Below, piece after piece: positions 27,085 to 38,116 of a DNA stretch of 64,000 nucleotides. The notes beneath the pieces were generated by a model, which saw nothing but the letters and a program-made list of their open reading frames with translations, did no database searches and was not told where the DNA came from. A program made the translations under genes and the position numbers. The DNA comes from Chloroflexota bacterium (lineage in GTDB: Bacteria > Chloroflexota > UBA6077 > FW602-bin22 > CADDYW01), in the NCBI GenBank assembly GCA_021324795.1, contig JAJPIK010000050.1:1-64000 (forward strand), given 5' to 3'. Positions within the stretch are counted from its first letter, which is position 1; the number at the start of each line of letters is the position of its first letter.

Positions 27085-27932
27085 CCACGTGGGAATCCAA
27101 CGCTAGCTTCGCAGCAGCACTCGACGCTTGCTGCCAGCGAGTCAAAAATGGCGAGCCGCTCGAGGATTGCCTGGCCGACTATCCGGCCGCCTACCATAGT
27201 GAGCTGACGCGCTTGGTTCCCGTGGCCGGGCGGCTAGCCAAAGTTGGTCAGGATCCGACGCCGGCCTTCCAAGCGCGGCTCGAGCGCCAGCTTCTCACCG
27301 CCGTTGCCGAGGAGCAACGACGACAGCGCGTCGGTTGGCTGAGCCGTCTCCTGAGCAGTTTTTTGCTCGGTCCGGTCGCCCGAATCGCGACTATCGTCGC
27401 GGTGGTTTTCGTGATAATCATCGCGGGTGGCTATGGGGTCGTGAACGCCTCGGACAATACCCTTCCCGGGAATCCTCTGTACTACGTAAAAGTCGTGCGT
27501 GAATCGGCCGCGATGGCCCTGGCTCGAGACGGCAGTGCGAAGGTCGGCGTCAACGCCAACCAGATTGCCGAGCGAGGACATGAGCTCAAGCTTGCAATTC
27601 AGCTTCGGGCGTCTCCCCGAACGGTCCAGTCGGTGGCTTTGCGCCTGGCCCAGGCGACCAATCAGATGGTTAACCTCGCGCTTGAACTACGTACTAACGG
27701 CAATCCGCAACCTGCCAACCGCGCATTGGCCACGATTCGAACCATGCAGCAACGTCTCGACGTCCTGATTGGCCAGGCCTCACCAGCCGACCGCCCAACT
27801 CTCGAACGCCTCCGTGCTTTTCTTTCTCAGGAAGAACAACGTCTGGAGACCAGTAGCCGTCAGCCAGGCGCGGGGAGATCCCTCACCCCCCTTCGTCCCG
27901 CTCAAGGCAAGCTCTCAGGTCACTCGAAATGA
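27081..27932 (+). CDS. DUF5667-type single-pass membrane protein, likely anti-sigma factor
   Basis: 283 residues with an N-terminal cytoplasmic part (CLADYPAAYHSELTRLV resembles zinc-free anti-sigma N-domains), one membrane helix near residues 95-115, and an extracellular helical part starting DNTLPGNPLYYVKVVRE, the DUF5667 signature, then long amphipathic helices. It overlaps the sigma gene by four bases. The last 20 residues (SLTPLRPAQGKLSG) match translated dispersed-repeat sequence, so the natural C-terminus was probably extended by an element. Confidence 0.8.
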   Translation: MTTWESNASFAAALDACCQRVKNGEPLEDCLADYPAAYHSELTRLVPVAGRLAKVGQDPTPAFQARLERQLLTAVAEEQRRQRVGWLSRLLSSFLLGPVARIATIVAVVFVIIIAGGYGVVNASDNTLPGNPLYYVKVVRESAAMALARDGSAKVGVNANQIAERGHELKLAIQLRASPRTVQSVALRLAQATNQMVNLALELRTNGNPQPANRALATIRTMQQRLDVLIGQASPADRPTLERLRAFLSQEEQRLETSSRQPGAGRSLTPLRPAQGKLSGHSK

Positions 27933-28017
27933 GAGACCGCGACTGTTGTACTATATTTAGGAAAATCCCACCGCGACCAGATGCGAGAGAAGAATGAACG
28001 GAAAGGGGAGACCGTCG

Positions 28018-28905
28018 GTGGCTAACGAGTATCAGGCGCCTCACTTAGTCGATCAAATCTCGGCCGAAACGGTTCAACCAAATACTCTTGCGCTTTGGTG
28101 GCTCGGCCAGGCCAGCTTCGTTGTGAAAGGAGCCACGGCGACCATTTACGTCGATCCCTACTTGCGCCTTGCCGCGCGGCGGCTCACGCCGCCACCCTTC
28201 CCACCTAGCGCAGTGACCAATGCCGATCTGGTCATCCTGACCCACGATCACGGCGACCACGTGGATCCGGAAACGCTACCGGACCTTGCCGCGGCCTCGC
28301 CAGGCGCACGCTTCGTCGCGCCCCGACCGATCGCCAGTCGAGTTGCCGATTTGGTCGGCGGCGCCAATCGAGTTTTTCCAGCCGTCGCCGACGAGCCGCT
28401 CCACTTTGATCTACGCGGAACCCCGGTCGAGCTCTTACCCGTTCCAGCCAAGCACGAGGAGTTCGATCAAACCGAGCAAGGCTACCCCTACCTTGGCTAC
28501 ACCATTCGCCTGAATGGTGTCTGTCTCCATCACAGCGGAGACACTATCCCTTACGAAGGTCAGATCGAGCGGGTGAAAGGGCACGAAGTGGACGTCGCAC
28601 TGCTCCCGATCAATGGTCGCGACTTCTACCGAACCCGGGCTGGCACGATCGGCAACTTCGACTATCGCGAAGCGGCCGAGTTCGCCGTCCAAATTGGTGC
28701 GTCAGTCGTCATTCCTATGCACTACGCGATGTTCCGCAACAACACCGTACCGCCGGGCCACTTTGTGAGCTACCTCAGCGAATACTTTCCGGGGCAATCG
28801 GCCCACGTGATGGGGCGTTTTGCGAAGTATGTTCACGTGAAGACTAGTTCGAAGATCCCTGCAGCGCCCATGCCGGAGCCAATGCACATGGTCACCATGC
28901 CGTAG
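28018..28905 (+). CDS. UlaG-like metallo-hydrolase (MBL fold)
   Basis: About 295 residues from the GTG at 28018, preceded by aaggggag at good spacing; an ATG eight codons earlier at 27994 is an alternative. Motifs are [24 protein letters not shown] (metal site) and a later LHHSGDT and [10 protein letters not shown], placing it in the UlaG/YfhI-type branch that hydrolyses cyclic phosphates, lactones or nucleotides. Its last 24 codons overlap the 3' end of the convergent thiolase gene, and form a tail ([14 protein letters not shown]) unlike the family. Confidence 0.85.
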   Translation: MANEYQAPHLVDQISAETVQPNTLALWWLGQASFVVKGATATIYVDPYLRLAARRLTPPPFPPSAVTNADLVILTHDHGDHVDPETLPDLAAASPGARFVAPRPIASRVADLVGGANRVFPAVADEPLHFDLRGTPVELLPVPAKHEEFDQTEQGYPYLGYTIRLNGVCLHHSGDTIPYEGQIERVKGHEVDVALLPINGRDFYRTRAGTIGNFDYREAAEFAVQIGASVVIPMHYAMFRNNTVPPGHFVSYLSEYFPGQSAHVMGRFAKYVHVKTSSKIPAAPMPEPMHMVTMP

Positions 28906-30014
28906 CGCCCGCCGCGCCGCGCGAGCTCGTGGAGGAGCTGGGTGGTCAGCTTGGCGCCGGTACAGCCGAGCGGATGGCCAAGGGCGATTGCACCGCCGTT
29001 GACGTTGACCTTGTCTTCGTCGAACCCGAGCTCCCGAATCACGGCCAGCGATTGCGCGGCAAAAGCTTCGTTCAGTTCGATCAGATCAATGTCGGATAGC
29101 GATAAGCCAGCAAACTTCAACGCCCGGGGAACCGCGGCGATGGGACCAATGCCCATGATCTCCGGCCGCACCCCGCCAACCGCGAAGCTGACGAACCGGG
29201 CAAGCGGCTTCAACCCGAGCGAGCGAGCCTTTTCAGCCTCCATGACGACTACTGCCGCTGCCCCATCGCTCATCTGTGAAGAATTTCCGGCCGTCACTGT
29301 TCCCTTGACGTGGAAAACTGGCTTCAGGCTCGCCAGCGCTTCCGCCGAGGTGTCCTTGCGCGGCCCCTCGTCGACAGAGAAAATCCGCGTGGACTGTTGG
29401 GGGCCGCTCGGACCGACGACGACTTGCTCGACCTCGACCGGTACGAGCTCTTCAGCAAAGCGATTTGCTGCCTGCGCTGCCAGGGCGCGCTGGTGGCTGC
29501 GCAGTGCGAAAGCATCTTGGTCGTCACGATTGATCTTGAACTCGCGAGCAACGTTCTCGGCGGTCATGCCCATGCTTACGTAGACCGCCGGATAGTTTTC
29601 GGCAAGCCAGGGATTCGGCGCGAAGTCATTGCCGCTCATTGGCACCATGCTCATCGACTCGGTGCCACCGGCGATGATCGTCGAGCCCATCCCAGACATG
29701 ATCTGTTGACCAGCGAGAGCGATCGCCTGCAAGCCGGAGGAACAGAAGCGGTTCACGGTTTGGGCGGGGACCTGGTAGCCAAGCCCAGCGCGCAAGCTGG
29801 CGATGCGGGCGACGTTCATGCCTTGCTGGGCTTCCGGCATAGCGCAGCCCATGATCACGTCTTCGATCTGAGAGGGTTCCAAGCCCGGCGTCCGTTCGAC
29901 CGCGGCCCGGATGACCAACGCGGCGAGATCGTCGGGGCGGGTCGTGCGTAAGGTTCCCCTTGGCGCTTTTCCGACCGGCGTTCGAACGGCAGTGACGATG
30001 ACAGCCTCTTTCAT
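28833..30014 (-). CDS. fadA: Acetyl-CoA acyltransferase (thiolase)
   Basis: 393 residues from the ATG at 30014, giving a normal thiolase start ([19 protein letters not shown]); longer frames are shadows of the neighbour. The acyl-accepting Cys is C91 in VNRFCSSG, the general base/acid pair is H347 in GHPLG and C377 in CIGSGMG. It catalyses the last step of fatty acid beta-oxidation (or the reverse). It is 13 nt downstream of the FadN-like gene in the same direction. Its 3' end overlaps the convergent MBL gene by 73 nt. Confidence 0.94.
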   Translation of the reverse strand: MKEAVIVTAVRTPVGKAPRGTLRTTRPDDLAALVIRAAVERTPGLEPSQIEDVIMGCAMPEAQQGMNVARIASLRAGLGYQVPAQTVNRFCSSGLQAIALAGQQIMSGMGSTIIAGGTESMSMVPMSGNDFAPNPWLAENYPAVYVSMGMTAENVAREFKINRDDQDAFALRSHQRALAAQAANRFAEELVPVEVEQVVVGPSGPQQSTRIFSVDEGPRKDTSAEALASLKPVFHVKGTVTAGNSSQMSDGAAAVVVMEAEKARSLGLKPLARFVSFAVGGVRPEIMGIGPIAAVPRALKFAGLSLSDIDLIELNEAFAAQSLAVIRELGFDEDKVNVNGGAIALGHPLGCTGAKLTTQLLHELARRGGRYGMVTMCIGSGMGAAGIFELVFT

Positions 30015-30027
30015 GGGACGCTCCTTA

Positions 30028-32445
30028 TCAATTACGCACGGCTTTGCCGGTCTCCAAAAAGCTGCGGATCCGCTCTTGAGTCTTCGGCTGACGACACAGG
30101 TCGACGAATGTCGAACGCTCGAGATCGAGAATATACTGCTCCTCAACCCATTGCGGCTCGCTGAGGTCGCCACCACACAAGACGAAGGCGATGCGATTCG
30201 CGAGCTCGACGTCGTACTCCGATGCGTAGCCGGCCTCACGGTAGAGGTAGCTCTTGATCCGCAAGGCGGCTAGGGCGTCTCGACCGGCTGCGTAAATCGT
30301 CTTGTCGCGGACCGGCGGACGGTAACCCGCGGTGGCGAGAGCGAGTGCTTCCCGCTTGGCCACCGCCAGGAGATGGTCCGGGTTCATGACGATTCGGTCG
30401 GTTGGCGCGAGAAAGCCCCAGGACTTTGCCTCGAGTGTGCTGCTGCTCCTTTTGCCCTGGGCAATCAACTCGAATACCCGCTCTAGCCCCGCTTCTCGCT
30501 CGCGACGGCTGACCGCGCTCGGTGTACTCACTACCCGGCGCAGCAGTTCCTTACAACCGCCGGCGGCCGGGATCAGCCCCACCCCGACTTCGACCTGGCC
30601 CAAATAGGTCTCGGCCGACGCGACGATGCGTGCGCCCGCCATGGCCAGCTCGGCACCACCGCCCAACGTATAGCCGAAAGGCGCGATCACCACTGGCCAC
30701 GCACTAAAACGCAGCGCCATCAGACTATCCTGAAGCGCTCTCACCGCGCGATCCAGCCCGGCCCAGTCGCTCGTCTGGAGCAAGCCCGCGAAGTAGGCTA
30801 GATTTGCCCCGGCGCTAAAATGGCTACCTTGGCCGGTCACGACCATCGCCTGGAAGCTGGTCTCAACTTTGTCGAGTGAATAGTTGATCATCTCGACCAC
30901 CCGGTCGTCCAGGGTGTTCATTTTCGTGTGCAGCTCGAGCGCGGCAACACCATCGCCGAGGTCGACCAGACTCGCCGCAGTATTCTCGATCACGACCCCG
31001 TTGCTCAGCTTACGTTCAGCCAGGTCCAAGACATCGGGCGAGGGCGTCACCGGCACAGCAGCCTGCTGAGCGACGTGCCAGTAACTAGTGATCGCACCGG
31101 CACGCCCCGGGGGAAAATCATAAAATCTGGGGCGTCCCTTCCTCAGCATCTCGTCGACCCAGGGGGCAGCATCGAGGCCGAGAAGCTGACGCGCTTCAGC
31201 CACACCGAGTGCGTCCCAGATCTCGAATGGACCAAGCTCGTGATTGAAGCCCCAGCACATCGCCTGATCGACCGAGCGAACCTCGTCGGCAATCTCGGGG
31301 AGGCGGCGACTGGCGTAACCCAGGTAATTCCCAAGCACCGCCCGCAGGTAGATTCCCGCCCGATCGTTCAGCGTGGTCAGCGCGCGCAGGCGGGCAGCGA
31401 GATCGCGCTCTTTACTTATCGAGGCGACCGACGCAAGCTCGGGAACTCGCGGCGGACGATGTTCCAATGTTTGGAGATCAAGCGGCCAGAACTCTCGTCC
31501 GGAGGGAGTGATTACTTGCTTGTAGAAACCAATGCCGCTCTTGTTTCCGAGCCAGCCGCGCTCCTGAAGCGTCTGGACGAGCTGGTTGACCAGGGGGGCG
31601 CGGAGCAGATCGCGACTTTCATCGTTCGGGATGCGCGGGTACAGATTCTCAGCGACGAAGGCCATCACATCCACGCCGACCAAATCGAGTAAGCGGAACG
31701 TCGCCGTCTTGGGACGGCCGATCACAGGTCCGGTCAGCAGATCAACCTCTTCGACGGTATAGCCGTGTTCGAGGGCATACTGGACCGCGAAGATCAGATC
31801 CATCGTGAACAAGCGATTACCGATGAAGTTGGGCGTGTCTTTACAAACGATCACCCCCTTACCGAGCTCGTACTCACCGATCCGACAGATCGTTTCCAGC
31901 ACGCCGGGGCTCGTTGCCGGGGTGGGGATGACTTCGAGTAATTTCATCGCCCGCGGCGGATTGAAGAAGTGTGTCCCCAGAAAATGCGCCTGAAAATCAG
32001 CACTGCGCCCTTCGGCGATCTGAGAGATCGGGAGGCCGGAGGTATTGGTCGTGACAATTGCCCCCGGACGGCGGACTGATTCGACGCGAGCCAGCAGCGC
32101 TCGCTTGACGTCGAGTCGCTCGGTGACCGCTTCGACGATCCAGTCGACGTCGCTGAGCTTTGCCAGATCGTCTTCGACGTTACCACAGGTGACGCGCTTG
32201 ACCAGCTCATCAGCGTAGAAGGCGGGTGGGCGCGCCGTGCGCGCGCGTTCCCGCCCAGCGAGGGCAAGGCGATTGCGAACCTCGGGCTGCTGTAAAGTGA
32301 GGCCCCGGGCGACTTCCGCCGGCGTCAATCGAGTCGGCACGGTATCGAGTAAGAGAACGTTATAGCCAGCGTTTGCCAGGTGGGCAGCGATTGCCGCTCC
32401 CATTGTTCCGGCTCCGAGCACCGCGCACCGAGTTACCTGCTTCAT
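30028..32445 (-). CDS. fadN: 3-hydroxyacyl-CoA dehydrogenase/enoyl-CoA hydratase fusion (FadN type)
   Basis: 805 residues. The N-terminal half is the NAD-binding dehydrogenase ([20 protein letters not shown], then [17 protein letters not shown] with the catalytic His). The C-terminal half is a crotonase fold with the oxyanion loop ([13 protein letters not shown] and [16 protein letters not shown]). This order, dehydrogenase then hydratase, is that of Bacillus FadN and the reverse of FadB/FadJ. It carries out hydration and oxidation in beta-oxidation, handing 3-ketoacyl-CoA to the downstream thiolase. It starts 24 nt after the L,D-transpeptidase stop. Confidence 0.92.
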   Translation of the reverse strand: MKQVTRCAVLGAGTMGAAIAAHLANAGYNVLLLDTVPTRLTPAEVARGLTLQQPEVRNRLALAGRERARTARPPAFYADELVKRVTCGNVEDDLAKLSDVDWIVEAVTERLDVKRALLARVESVRRPGAIVTTNTSGLPISQIAEGRSADFQAHFLGTHFFNPPRAMKLLEVIPTPATSPGVLETICRIGEYELGKGVIVCKDTPNFIGNRLFTMDLIFAVQYALEHGYTVEEVDLLTGPVIGRPKTATFRLLDLVGVDVMAFVAENLYPRIPNDESRDLLRAPLVNQLVQTLQERGWLGNKSGIGFYKQVITPSGREFWPLDLQTLEHRPPRVPELASVASISKERDLAARLRALTTLNDRAGIYLRAVLGNYLGYASRRLPEIADEVRSVDQAMCWGFNHELGPFEIWDALGVAEARQLLGLDAAPWVDEMLRKGRPRFYDFPPGRAGAITSYWHVAQQAAVPVTPSPDVLDLAERKLSNGVVIENTAASLVDLGDGVAALELHTKMNTLDDRVVEMINYSLDKVETSFQAMVVTGQGSHFSAGANLAYFAGLLQTSDWAGLDRAVRALQDSLMALRFSAWPVVIAPFGYTLGGGAELAMAGARIVASAETYLGQVEVGVGLIPAAGGCKELLRRVVSTPSAVSRREREAGLERVFELIAQGKRSSSTLEAKSWGFLAPTDRIVMNPDHLLAVAKREALALATAGYRPPVRDKTIYAAGRDALAALRIKSYLYREAGYASEYDVELANRIAFVLCGGDLSEPQWVEEQYILDLERSTFVDLCRQPKTQERIRSFLETGKAVRN

Positions 32446-32469
32446 TGCTTCCCTCGCGCCTTCTGAAGT

Positions 32470-33504
32470 TTACTTTGCATGCACGACCACGGGTATCCCG
32501 ATATCGGCCCAGTTCCAGAACCAGAGTGCATCGTTCACCGGCATGCCAACGCAGCCGTGACTATGGGGAATCCCGAATTGCTGGGGCGGCAGCCAGTAAT
32601 TATCGTGAAGCGCATCGCCAAAGTCATCAAAGTACTGGGTGTAGAGAACGTCTTTCAGATCGTAGTGCGCCTGGGCCAGTTTTTGTGCATCGAGGCCAAG
32701 GCTGGTGAGCGTGCTGCTTCGCATCGTTTCATCGGCAACCCGGCGACTGATCAGATGAACGCCATTGGGCGTCTCCCAGCCGGGACTGCCGGTTGAGACG
32801 ATCGCCATGTAGACGGGTTGATTCGATTCATAGGCCACCGCAGTTTGATGGAGCAGATTCACGTCAATCCACTTACCAGCCGGGTGATCGGCCGGTGGAG
32901 GGGGTGGCGTTTTCGGGGGAACGATTTGCATCGCTCCGCTGTAGGCGTAGTGGCCATCGGCAAGCTGACCCCAGGTCCAGTTCCCGTAGGCTACTTCGTC
33001 GCCGCTGACCCAGGCGACGACCTGGATAGGTGTGCCCTTGGCCAGCGTCTTCAAAGCGGGCGCACTCACCGAGGGTGCGCTACGTTCGATCATTTGATCG
33101 GCAGCCACGCGCCCAACCCAATTCGCCGAGCTTCCGTCGAGAATCGCAGTGTTGTCCTCGGGGTGGGGTAGGGCCGAAACGGACCAGCCAGGCGGCGGTG
33201 GGCCACTTGGGCCAACACTTGCCGCGTCGACGTATGCGTAGTTCCTTGTCCAAGGCACGTAGACAAACAGCCTCGATCCTTGCTGCGGCGCGACCACCAT
33301 GAGGTAGCTCCACTGGGGGATCTCACCATAGTCGACGGCGGCGCTATTTGGCCCAGACCAGAGATGAGTGGCTCGGAAATTCTCGACCCATCCGCTCGAC
33401 GCGGCGAGAGTGGTCGTGGCAGGCATGGCTATGGTCAACGTGACAACGAAGAAGAAAGCCAACCCGGTGAGCCAGGTGGGGAAAACGGCGGAGAGTAGCT
33501 TCAT
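32470..33504 (-). CDS. Secreted L,D-transpeptidase (YkuD) with SH3-like domains
   Basis: 344 residues from the ATG at 33504, which yields a clean signal peptide; the longer frame to 33681 does not. Two SH3-like wall-binding segments (about 35-100 and 115-190) precede a Pro-rich linker (KTPPPPPADHP). The catalytic YkuD domain follows, with MAIVSTGSPGWETPNGVHLI and the Cys motif HSHGCVGMPVNDA near the end. The usual Arg after the Cys is replaced by Gly. It would form 3-3 cross-links in peptidoglycan or attach proteins to it. Confidence 0.87.
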   Translation of the reverse strand: MKLLSAVFPTWLTGLAFFFVVTLTIAMPATTTLAASSGWVENFRATHLWSGPNSAAVDYGEIPQWSYLMVVAPQQGSRLFVYVPWTRNYAYVDAASVGPSGPPPPGWSVSALPHPEDNTAILDGSSANWVGRVAADQMIERSAPSVSAPALKTLAKGTPIQVVAWVSGDEVAYGNWTWGQLADGHYAYSGAMQIVPPKTPPPPPADHPAGKWIDVNLLHQTAVAYESNQPVYMAIVSTGSPGWETPNGVHLISRRVADETMRSSTLTSLGLDAQKLAQAHYDLKDVLYTQYFDDFGDALHDNYWLPPQQFGIPHSHGCVGMPVNDALWFWNWADIGIPVVVHAK

Positions 33505-33900
33505 CGTCGAGACCTCGGTCAGTCCAGCGGCAGTATTCGAAGCTGGGAAGTTATTGGCCGGACTTTGATTCTCCACCTCTGTTGTATCACACTCTAAGCT
33601 GACTCTCAAACGGCCCATCGGCTCGGGAAATGACCTGACATAGCCTCTCGCCAGGTGGTCCTGACATGAACAAACATTCACGTGGCGGAATGAGCTATTT
33701 GCTACAATATATTTAAGGGATGGATGGAGATCTAGCGGGCATTATCTCCTGATACGCTCCGTGCTTTACCAATTGGATTTGGGTGAACCGCCGCGCCAAA
33801 GTAGCTTTTTGTTGTACGCGATCACCGCGTCGCGCGGCCTGGCAGCTCAGCCGTCTTCCCCGGTCTCGCGGCGTTGTCGTTATCGCGCCGAATTCTTTAC
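33505..33900. other. Intergenic region without a supported gene
   Basis: A/T-rich near 33690-33715 (TTGCTACAATATATTTAAG), which may contain a promoter, direction unclear. A short frame from GTG 33761 has no homology I can recognise and overlaps the next gene, so it is not called. Confidence 0.3.
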
Positions 33901-34404
33901 CTACCTGCGCCGAAGCGCCAGTTGACGCACGTCATCACAGATCGGCTCGAGAACGACGATGAACGCCGCCAGCCGCGCCGCGATCGCGGCGCGGAAGTGA
34001 TCGTCCAGGGCAGCAAGCGGATGAGCTTCGAAAACACGACACCAGCCACGATCCCACCGCTCGAGCTCGACTCCCAAGCCAAGCTCGCCTTTGATCTCGA
34101 CGATTCGCTCGTCGAGTGCACTGAAGTAGTGCTCGTTGGTCAGATGGTCACTTTCGAAGTGGAGACCGACCTCAAGCAGATCGAGGCGTGAATGGAACCA
34201 CACCTCGTAATGAATTGCTGGATCGCCATAGCAAAACTGAGCTAAGTTGGAACGAGAGCGAAAGGTGAAGCTACGCCACTTTTCAGGAAGTCGCGGTCGG
34301 AGCACTTCTGGCAGTTGGCGGAGAAAAGGCCCCCGGGTGGGCGGACCGGAGAACATCCACCGTCCCCAGTGTCGACTTCCGCCCCCAAGCCTCGCCTGTG
34401 CCAT
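33901..34404 (-). CDS. Conserved-looking hypothetical protein
   Basis: 167 residues. The start is supported by GGAGGTG eight bases before the ATG on the minus strand. The middle is hydrophilic with an alternating pattern (CYGDPAIHYEVWFHSRLDLL, then FESDHLTNEHYFSALDERI), and aromatic residues suggest a compact alpha/beta fold. There is no signal peptide or membrane helix. I do not recognise the family. It is divergent from the histidine kinase cluster with 187 bp between them. Confidence 0.6.
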   Translation of the reverse strand: MAQARLGGGSRHWGRWMFSGPPTRGPFLRQLPEVLRPRLPEKWRSFTFRSRSNLAQFCYGDPAIHYEVWFHSRLDLLEVGLHFESDHLTNEHYFSALDERIVEIKGELGLGVELERWDRGWCRVFEAHPLAALDDHFRAAIAARLAAFIVVLEPICDDVRQLALRRR

Positions 34405-34591
34405 CGTGCGCCCACCTCCTATCCGAATCCATCCTCATCCCAACCAAACGGCCGCCATCACTATCCCTTTGGTCAGGGTGTTGCATACCATTCTACTTAA
34501 GTTAGAGATTTCTCGGGGACATCCCCGAGCCTCACCCCCGGTAGACACCTAACGGAGACAAGGTGGGAGGAGGAGGAAACCGGAGGCCAAA

Positions 34592-36028
34592 ATGCGAAGG
34601 TACACTTCACTAGTGGTCATCGGTGTGCTTCTGGTTCTGGCGGCGGTCGTCGACTGGCTTCTCCTCCCTCTTCATAACTTAACCTTGCTTTTCACTTTCC
34701 CTATCTTCTTTGCTGCCCTACATCTTTTACCTCGCCAGGTTATCGCGGTGATTGGAGTAGACACGCTGGTGGCCATTCTGGTCACTGCTGGCGAACACGT
34801 CCCGGCGCTGGCAATACTGTTGAGCATCGCTGAGGTTTCGCTGGTTGGGCTGCTGGCAATCGCCCTCGCTAAGGAGCGCGTCGAAGCCCAGCGTCACGCT
34901 GAGCGTGCGCGCACCGAAGAGAGACGCTGGCAGGAGATGATTGAGCGGATCAGTAATGGATTTCTCGCCTTCGATCGTAATGGCTGTATCACTTACGCCA
35001 ATCAGCAGGCGGCGCACTTCCTGAACCGGTCGTCCATCGAGCTACGTGGCAGCAACATCTGGACCTTGCTTCCAGCAACGTTCGCTGACCTGAAAGAGCA
35101 TTGTCAGCAGGCACTGCGCTCCGGAGAGCCCGTGGCCTTCGCGGTATATGAGCCGGCGAAGAACGTCTGGCTCGAGGTGCACGCCTATCCCTCACGAACC
35201 GGTCTATCGCTATTTCTTGAAGATGTGACCACGCGCAAACGCGCCGAGGCCGAGCGGATCGAAGCCGTGACCAAGGCCGAAGCCGCCCGTGCTGAGGCCG
35301 AGCAAGCTCAAGAGCGGCTTCAGCGTTTCTTAGCGATGGTTGCCCACGACCTCCGTGGGCCAATCACCCTCATCCTCGGCTACACCCAACTCTTGTATCG
35401 CCATCTGGGCTCACTATCGTGTGAGAAAGAGGAACGAGCCCTGCGGACAACTATCAACGCAGGCGAGACGATGCGACGATTGGTCGACGATCTGCTCGAC
35501 GCCGCGCGCATTGGCGCGGGCCAGCTCGAGCTGACTCCGGCCCCCATGGACCTGGTCAAGCTCCTTCGCCAGGTTGCCGAAGAAGAGCAGTCCACCACTA
35601 GCACGCATCACCTTGTCCTCGACCTACCACCACAATTGGAAGGGGTTTGGGACTACCAGCGTATTGGCGAAGTCTTCACGAATCTCGTCTCGAACGCGAT
35701 CAAGTATTCTCCCCACGGCGGTGAAATTCGCATCAGCGCCCATACGACCGATCAGCGAGCCATCGCCTGCGTTGAAGACCATGGGATCGGCATTTCGAAA
35801 GAACACCTCGCTCATCTCTTCGAACCATTTTATCGAATTCCGCTTCCAGCAGAGATTAGTCAGAAGGGGATAGGATTAGGGTTATACATCACTAAGGCGA
35901 TCGTCGAAGCTCATCATGGACGAATCGACGTCAAAACCGAACCGGGCCGCGGCAGCACCTTTTGCGTCGAGCTTCCTCGTTTGCCGGCAAGTGCTATCAT
36001 GAAGCCACGATCGACGAAATCCGCGTGA
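34592..36028 (+). CDS. Membrane sensor histidine kinase with PAS domain
   Basis: 478 residues: four or so N-terminal membrane helices with almost no extracytoplasmic loop (residues 5-95), a PAS domain (EMIERISNGFLAFDRNG), a short coiled coil, HisKA with H about 251 in MVAHDLRGPI, then HATPase with N-box NLVSNAIKYSPHGG, G1 VEDHGIGI and G2 GIGLGLYI. The input is probably sensed in the membrane or by PAS. The second kinase and an OmpR-type regulator follow at 18 nt and at overlap. Confidence 0.9.
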   Translation: MRRYTSLVVIGVLLVLAAVVDWLLLPLHNLTLLFTFPIFFAALHLLPRQVIAVIGVDTLVAILVTAGEHVPALAILLSIAEVSLVGLLAIALAKERVEAQRHAERARTEERRWQEMIERISNGFLAFDRNGCITYANQQAAHFLNRSSIELRGSNIWTLLPATFADLKEHCQQALRSGEPVAFAVYEPAKNVWLEVHAYPSRTGLSLFLEDVTTRKRAEAERIEAVTKAEAARAEAEQAQERLQRFLAMVAHDLRGPITLILGYTQLLYRHLGSLSCEKEERALRTTINAGETMRRLVDDLLDAARIGAGQLELTPAPMDLVKLLRQVAEEEQSTTSTHHLVLDLPPQLEGVWDYQRIGEVFTNLVSNAIKYSPHGGEIRISAHTTDQRAIACVEDHGIGISKEHLAHLFEPFYRIPLPAEISQKGIGLGLYITKAIVEAHHGRIDVKTEPGRGSTFCVELPRLPASAIMKPRSTKSA

Positions 36029-36046
36029 TCTACGGGACGTTACTCG

Positions 36047-38116
36047 ATGATGCGCCTACGCGCGCCGCGCCCGCGTCTTCTACGGCCCGCTGGTCAGCGC
36101 CCGGGGTTGGCGCTGCTGCTTGGCCTCACTCTCGCCATGATCACGGCAGTCGCTGGGGTGGGCCGTCTGATCCTCGACGTTCAGCTTCACGACGCGGCGA
36201 ATCAGCCCGCCCTCGAGCAGCGCCTGACCCGAGGGCGGATGATCGTCGCCACGCACCTGAACGATGAGCGCACCCGAACCTTGCTGATCGCCGAGGCCAC
36301 GGCGAGCCAAGTCGGGCTGCCCGGCGCGGTCGTCGCCGACGACCAACCCCAGACGTTGCGTTTGCTCGAAGCGAGCCGGCGCGTCAACCAGCCTCCATTG
36401 CTCGCGGCGATCGATCTCCATGACAAAGTAGTCGCGGCCACTCCTGCCACGAACCTCCCTTTGGCCGAGACGTCGCCGGTTCGCCAGGCACTAGTGGGTA
36501 AGAGCACGACCACGACGATGGTCCAGTCGGGCGCGGTCACCATTCTTGCCGCGGCGCCGCTCCGTGATGGCAATCGCGTCGTCGGCGCAGTTCTCGCGCT
36601 CCAGCGCATCTCCGACGACGTGCTCGCGGCAGCGGCTGGCGACTTCAACGCGGCGCTCGTCGTCGGGAATCAGATCGTCGCGGCCACCCCCTTCCTCCGA
36701 ACCCGTTACACTCAGAGCCACGATCCGCCGATTCGGATCAGTGCTCCCCCGAAGCCGGGGCAGCTTGGCCAACTGACCATCGGAACGAGTGCCTTCGCCG
36801 TGGCAACGCAAGACCTGTCCAATGGCGCCACGAACCCGGGTGCGCTGCTGGTCGTCGGCGAACCGGTTGGCGGCGACGGCAGTCTTTTCGCCGCCCGCAA
36901 CCGTCTGGACTTGGCAGCAACTGGCATCGCGGCTCTGCTGGCCGGCGTCCTTGGCTGGCTCGTCGGGCGACTCGTTGGTCAAAGCGCCTCGCGACTGACT
37001 CGATCCTCCAATCACCCGATCGATCTCCCCCCCCTTCTCGCGGGTCGTGAGCTACTGGCGCTAGCGAAGGCCATGCAATCAGAGCGACAGGAGGTCGCCA
37101 ATCGGGAAGCAGCGGCGCGAGCCGAGATCAGCCGTCTCCATATGGTGCTCGACGCGATTGGCGAAGGGATTATCGTCAGCGATCGCGATCGTCAGGTTAA
37201 CTTGACCAATGCCGCCGCGCGCTCGCTTCTCGGTCTGAACGGCGCGATGACTAGCCCAGTTTTTGCGTTGCTGCCCCCTCCCGACGCGAGCAGTGAGATC
37301 CATACCAATGCCCGGGTTTTGCGCACCTACTCGGCACCGATCGAGGGGCCAACCGGACCGGTTGGCGTCGTTACTGTCCTCCACGATGCGACGAGTGAAC
37401 ACGAAAGCGAGCGCCTCAAGAACGAGTTCCTCTCGGTCGTCTCTCACGAGCTGCAGACCCCGCTCACCGCCATCGTCGGCGCGGCCGACATCCTACTCGA
37501 CGATGACCAGGGGCGCTTGACCTCCGAGCAGAGCCGCTTTCTCACCACCATTCGCCGAAATGGCGATCGGCTGATCGGTCTGGTGAACGATCTCCTCGAC
37601 GTCACTCGACTCGAATCTGGACGGGTCGAGCTCGACCGCCAGCCAGTCGACTTGGCGCCGCTCATCCGCACGTCAGTTCGCGCGCTTTCCAATTTATTCG
37701 ACCAGAAGGGACAGTCAGTCTTGCTCGACCTGCCCGAAGGAGTGCCGCCCGTCCTGGGAGATCGCCGACGGATCGAGCAGATCCTCTCCAACCTCTTGGC
37801 GAACGCCGGACAGTATACGCCAGCCAAGGGGGAGATTCGGGTGAGCCTGGTGCGATCGGGTGACGATGCAGTCGTCAGTGTTACCGATAATGGCCCCGGA
37901 CTGAGTCCGGCTGATCAAGTACGGGTTTTTGATAAGTTTTACCGTGGTAGTAACGCGGTCGCGCGGCGCGAGCGCGGTAGTGGCCTGGGACTAGCGATTG
38001 TCCGATCGCTCGTCGAGCTACATAATGGACGGGTTTGGGTCGAAAGCACCCCGGGCCGAGGTGCTTGCTTTTCCGTTAGCTTGCCGATCGCTCGCGCCGA
38101 GGATGAGAGAGAATGA
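36047..38116 (+). CDS. Sensor histidine kinase with extracytoplasmic Cache-like domain and PAS
   Basis: 689 residues. An N-terminal membrane helix (about 22-42), an extracytoplasmic sensor of about 250 residues with the double-Cache pattern (DLHDKVVAATPATNLPL), and a second helix near 290-310 lead into a PAS domain (ISRLHMVLDAIGEGIIVSD). HisKA has H about 466 in SVVSHELQTPL; HATPase has NLLANAGQYTP and GSGLGLAIV. It overlaps the response regulator by four bases, so this kinase is the likely direct partner. Confidence 0.92.
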   Translation: MMRLRAPRPRLLRPAGQRPGLALLLGLTLAMITAVAGVGRLILDVQLHDAANQPALEQRLTRGRMIVATHLNDERTRTLLIAEATASQVGLPGAVVADDQPQTLRLLEASRRVNQPPLLAAIDLHDKVVAATPATNLPLAETSPVRQALVGKSTTTTMVQSGAVTILAAAPLRDGNRVVGAVLALQRISDDVLAAAAGDFNAALVVGNQIVAATPFLRTRYTQSHDPPIRISAPPKPGQLGQLTIGTSAFAVATQDLSNGATNPGALLVVGEPVGGDGSLFAARNRLDLAATGIAALLAGVLGWLVGRLVGQSASRLTRSSNHPIDLPPLLAGRELLALAKAMQSERQEVANREAAARAEISRLHMVLDAIGEGIIVSDRDRQVNLTNAAARSLLGLNGAMTSPVFALLPPPDASSEIHTNARVLRTYSAPIEGPTGPVGVVTVLHDATSEHESERLKNEFLSVVSHELQTPLTAIVGAADILLDDDQGRLTSEQSRFLTTIRRNGDRLIGLVNDLLDVTRLESGRVELDRQPVDLAPLIRTSVRALSNLFDQKGQSVLLDLPEGVPPVLGDRRRIEQILSNLLANAGQYTPAKGEIRVSLVRSGDDAVVSVTDNGPGLSPADQVRVFDKFYRGSNAVARRERGSGLGLAIVRSLVELHNGRVWVESTPGRGACFSVSLPIARAEDERE

